NCBI RefSeq assembly: GCF_039538145.1
Contig: NZ_BAABBV010000001.1
Coordinates: forward strand, 1,550,001 to 1,614,000
DNA from: Gryllotalpicola daejeonensis
GTDB taxonomy: Bacteria > Actinomycetota > Actinomycetes > Actinomycetales > Microbacteriaceae
Direction: 5' to 3'
DNA: 64,000 nucleotides
The position numbers and the translations under genes were made by a program. Under the pieces are notes generated by a model. It did no database searches, was not told where the DNA came from, and saw only the letters and a program-made list of their open reading frames with translations. Numbering within the stretch: position 1 is the first letter of the stretch; the number at the start of each line of letters is the position of its first letter. Positions 63,855 through 64,000 of the stretch are shown piece after piece.

Positions 63855-64000
63855 CTACGCGATCGGTGTCGGCGTGATGCCGTAGGGGGCGAGCCCGGCG
63901 GCGCCGCCGTCGGCGGCGGTCAGCACCCAGATGCCGTCTTTGTGGACGGCCACGCTGTGCTCCCAGTGGGCGGCGGCGGAGCCGTCCTCTGTCACGACCG
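63855..64000 (-). CDS. map: Type I methionine aminopeptidase, 3' end only
   Basis: Only the C-terminal ~47 codons are present; the gene enters from the right edge. The end TEDGSAAAHWEHSVAVHKDG followed by IWVLTAADGG and YGITPTPIA, with the metal-ligand glutamate in HWEHS, is typical of MetAP-I. It removes N-terminal methionine co-translationally. TAG at 63855. Position before infA is usual. Confidence 0.9.
   Translation of the reverse strand, partial: VVTEDGSAAAHWEHSVAVHKDGIWVLTAADGGAAGLAPYGITPTPIA

Overview
This is chromosomal DNA of a high-GC actinobacterium (roughly 70% GC by eye, GC-ending codons throughout). Family Microbacteriaceae is the best guess. The reasons are the SURF1-DUF3817-guaA cluster, a guaB/guaB3 pair, an MT0933-type small protein, the glmS-acpS-alr-tsaE order, an infA-rpmJ-rpsM-rpsK-rpoA-rplQ-truA-rplM-rpsI-glmM locus without rpsD, and many leaderless-type promoters (a -10 hexamer 6-8 bases before the start codon). 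The genus cannot be settled from the sequence. No rRNA, tRNA, IS element, prophage or CRISPR array was recognised, and no gene-free stretch exceeds 300 bases (the longest is 54913-55201).

Layout. 0-3.5 kb: sucCD, then a RimK-type ATP-grasp ligase divergent from an aspartic-protease-like RimB relative. 3.6-10.1 kb: a small protein coupled to PcrA helicase, an antitoxin-like protein, a GDPD phosphodiesterase, a GT-C membrane transferase and a BI-1 protein. 10.3-15.3 kb: a TPR protein, an ECF42-type sigma factor with two DGPF-family proteins, an MmyB-like regulator divergent from an SDR enzyme, and a cupin. A symmetric 21-bp repeat array lies between the SDR and cupin genes. 15.3-20.3 kb: a probable five-gene operon khtT-khtU-SURF1-DUF3817-guaA, in which guaA appears to start at ATT. 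20.4-29.4 kb: a hypothetical gene, an ECF sigma/membrane-protein pair, guaB3, a C-S lyase, a DUF4232 protein, an F420-type oxidoreductase and guaB. 29.5-35.1 kb: a branched-chain amino-acid ABC transporter (livKHMGF) whose LivH carries an extra extracytoplasmic domain.

35.2-41.9 kb: rarD, an orphan groES with two CIRCE operators, a THUMP-like methyltransferase, a proline-rich DUF4190 protein, tsaD-rimI-tsaB (tRNA t6A and protein acetylation) and a membrane protein. 42-46.5 kb: pxpABC (5-oxoprolinase), a TetR regulator with two operators facing a DUF1772 gene, and a DUF2891 gene. These sit between tsaB and tsaE. 46.5-52.5 kb: tsaE-alr-acpS-glmS (t6A, cell-wall D-alanine, ACP activation, glucosamine-6-phosphate), divergent coaA, and a double-GNAT protein. 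52.5-64 kb: glmM-rpsI-rplM and the rplQ/rpoA/rpsK/rpsM/rpmJ/infA ribosomal cluster, a class IV aminotransferase and the end of map, all on the minus strand. A plus-strand neuA-neuB-glycosyltransferase cassette for a nonulosonic-acid glycan is inserted between truA and rplM.

Functional links. glmS, glmM and alr feed peptidoglycan; guaA, guaB and guaB3 cover GMP metabolism; tsaB, tsaD, tsaE and rimI are the usual t6A/acetylation group. The nonulosonate cassette probably decorates the envelope. Boundary features include strong hairpin terminators after pcrA, guaA, guaB, livF, groES and rplQ, and intergenic palindromic repeats of at least two families.
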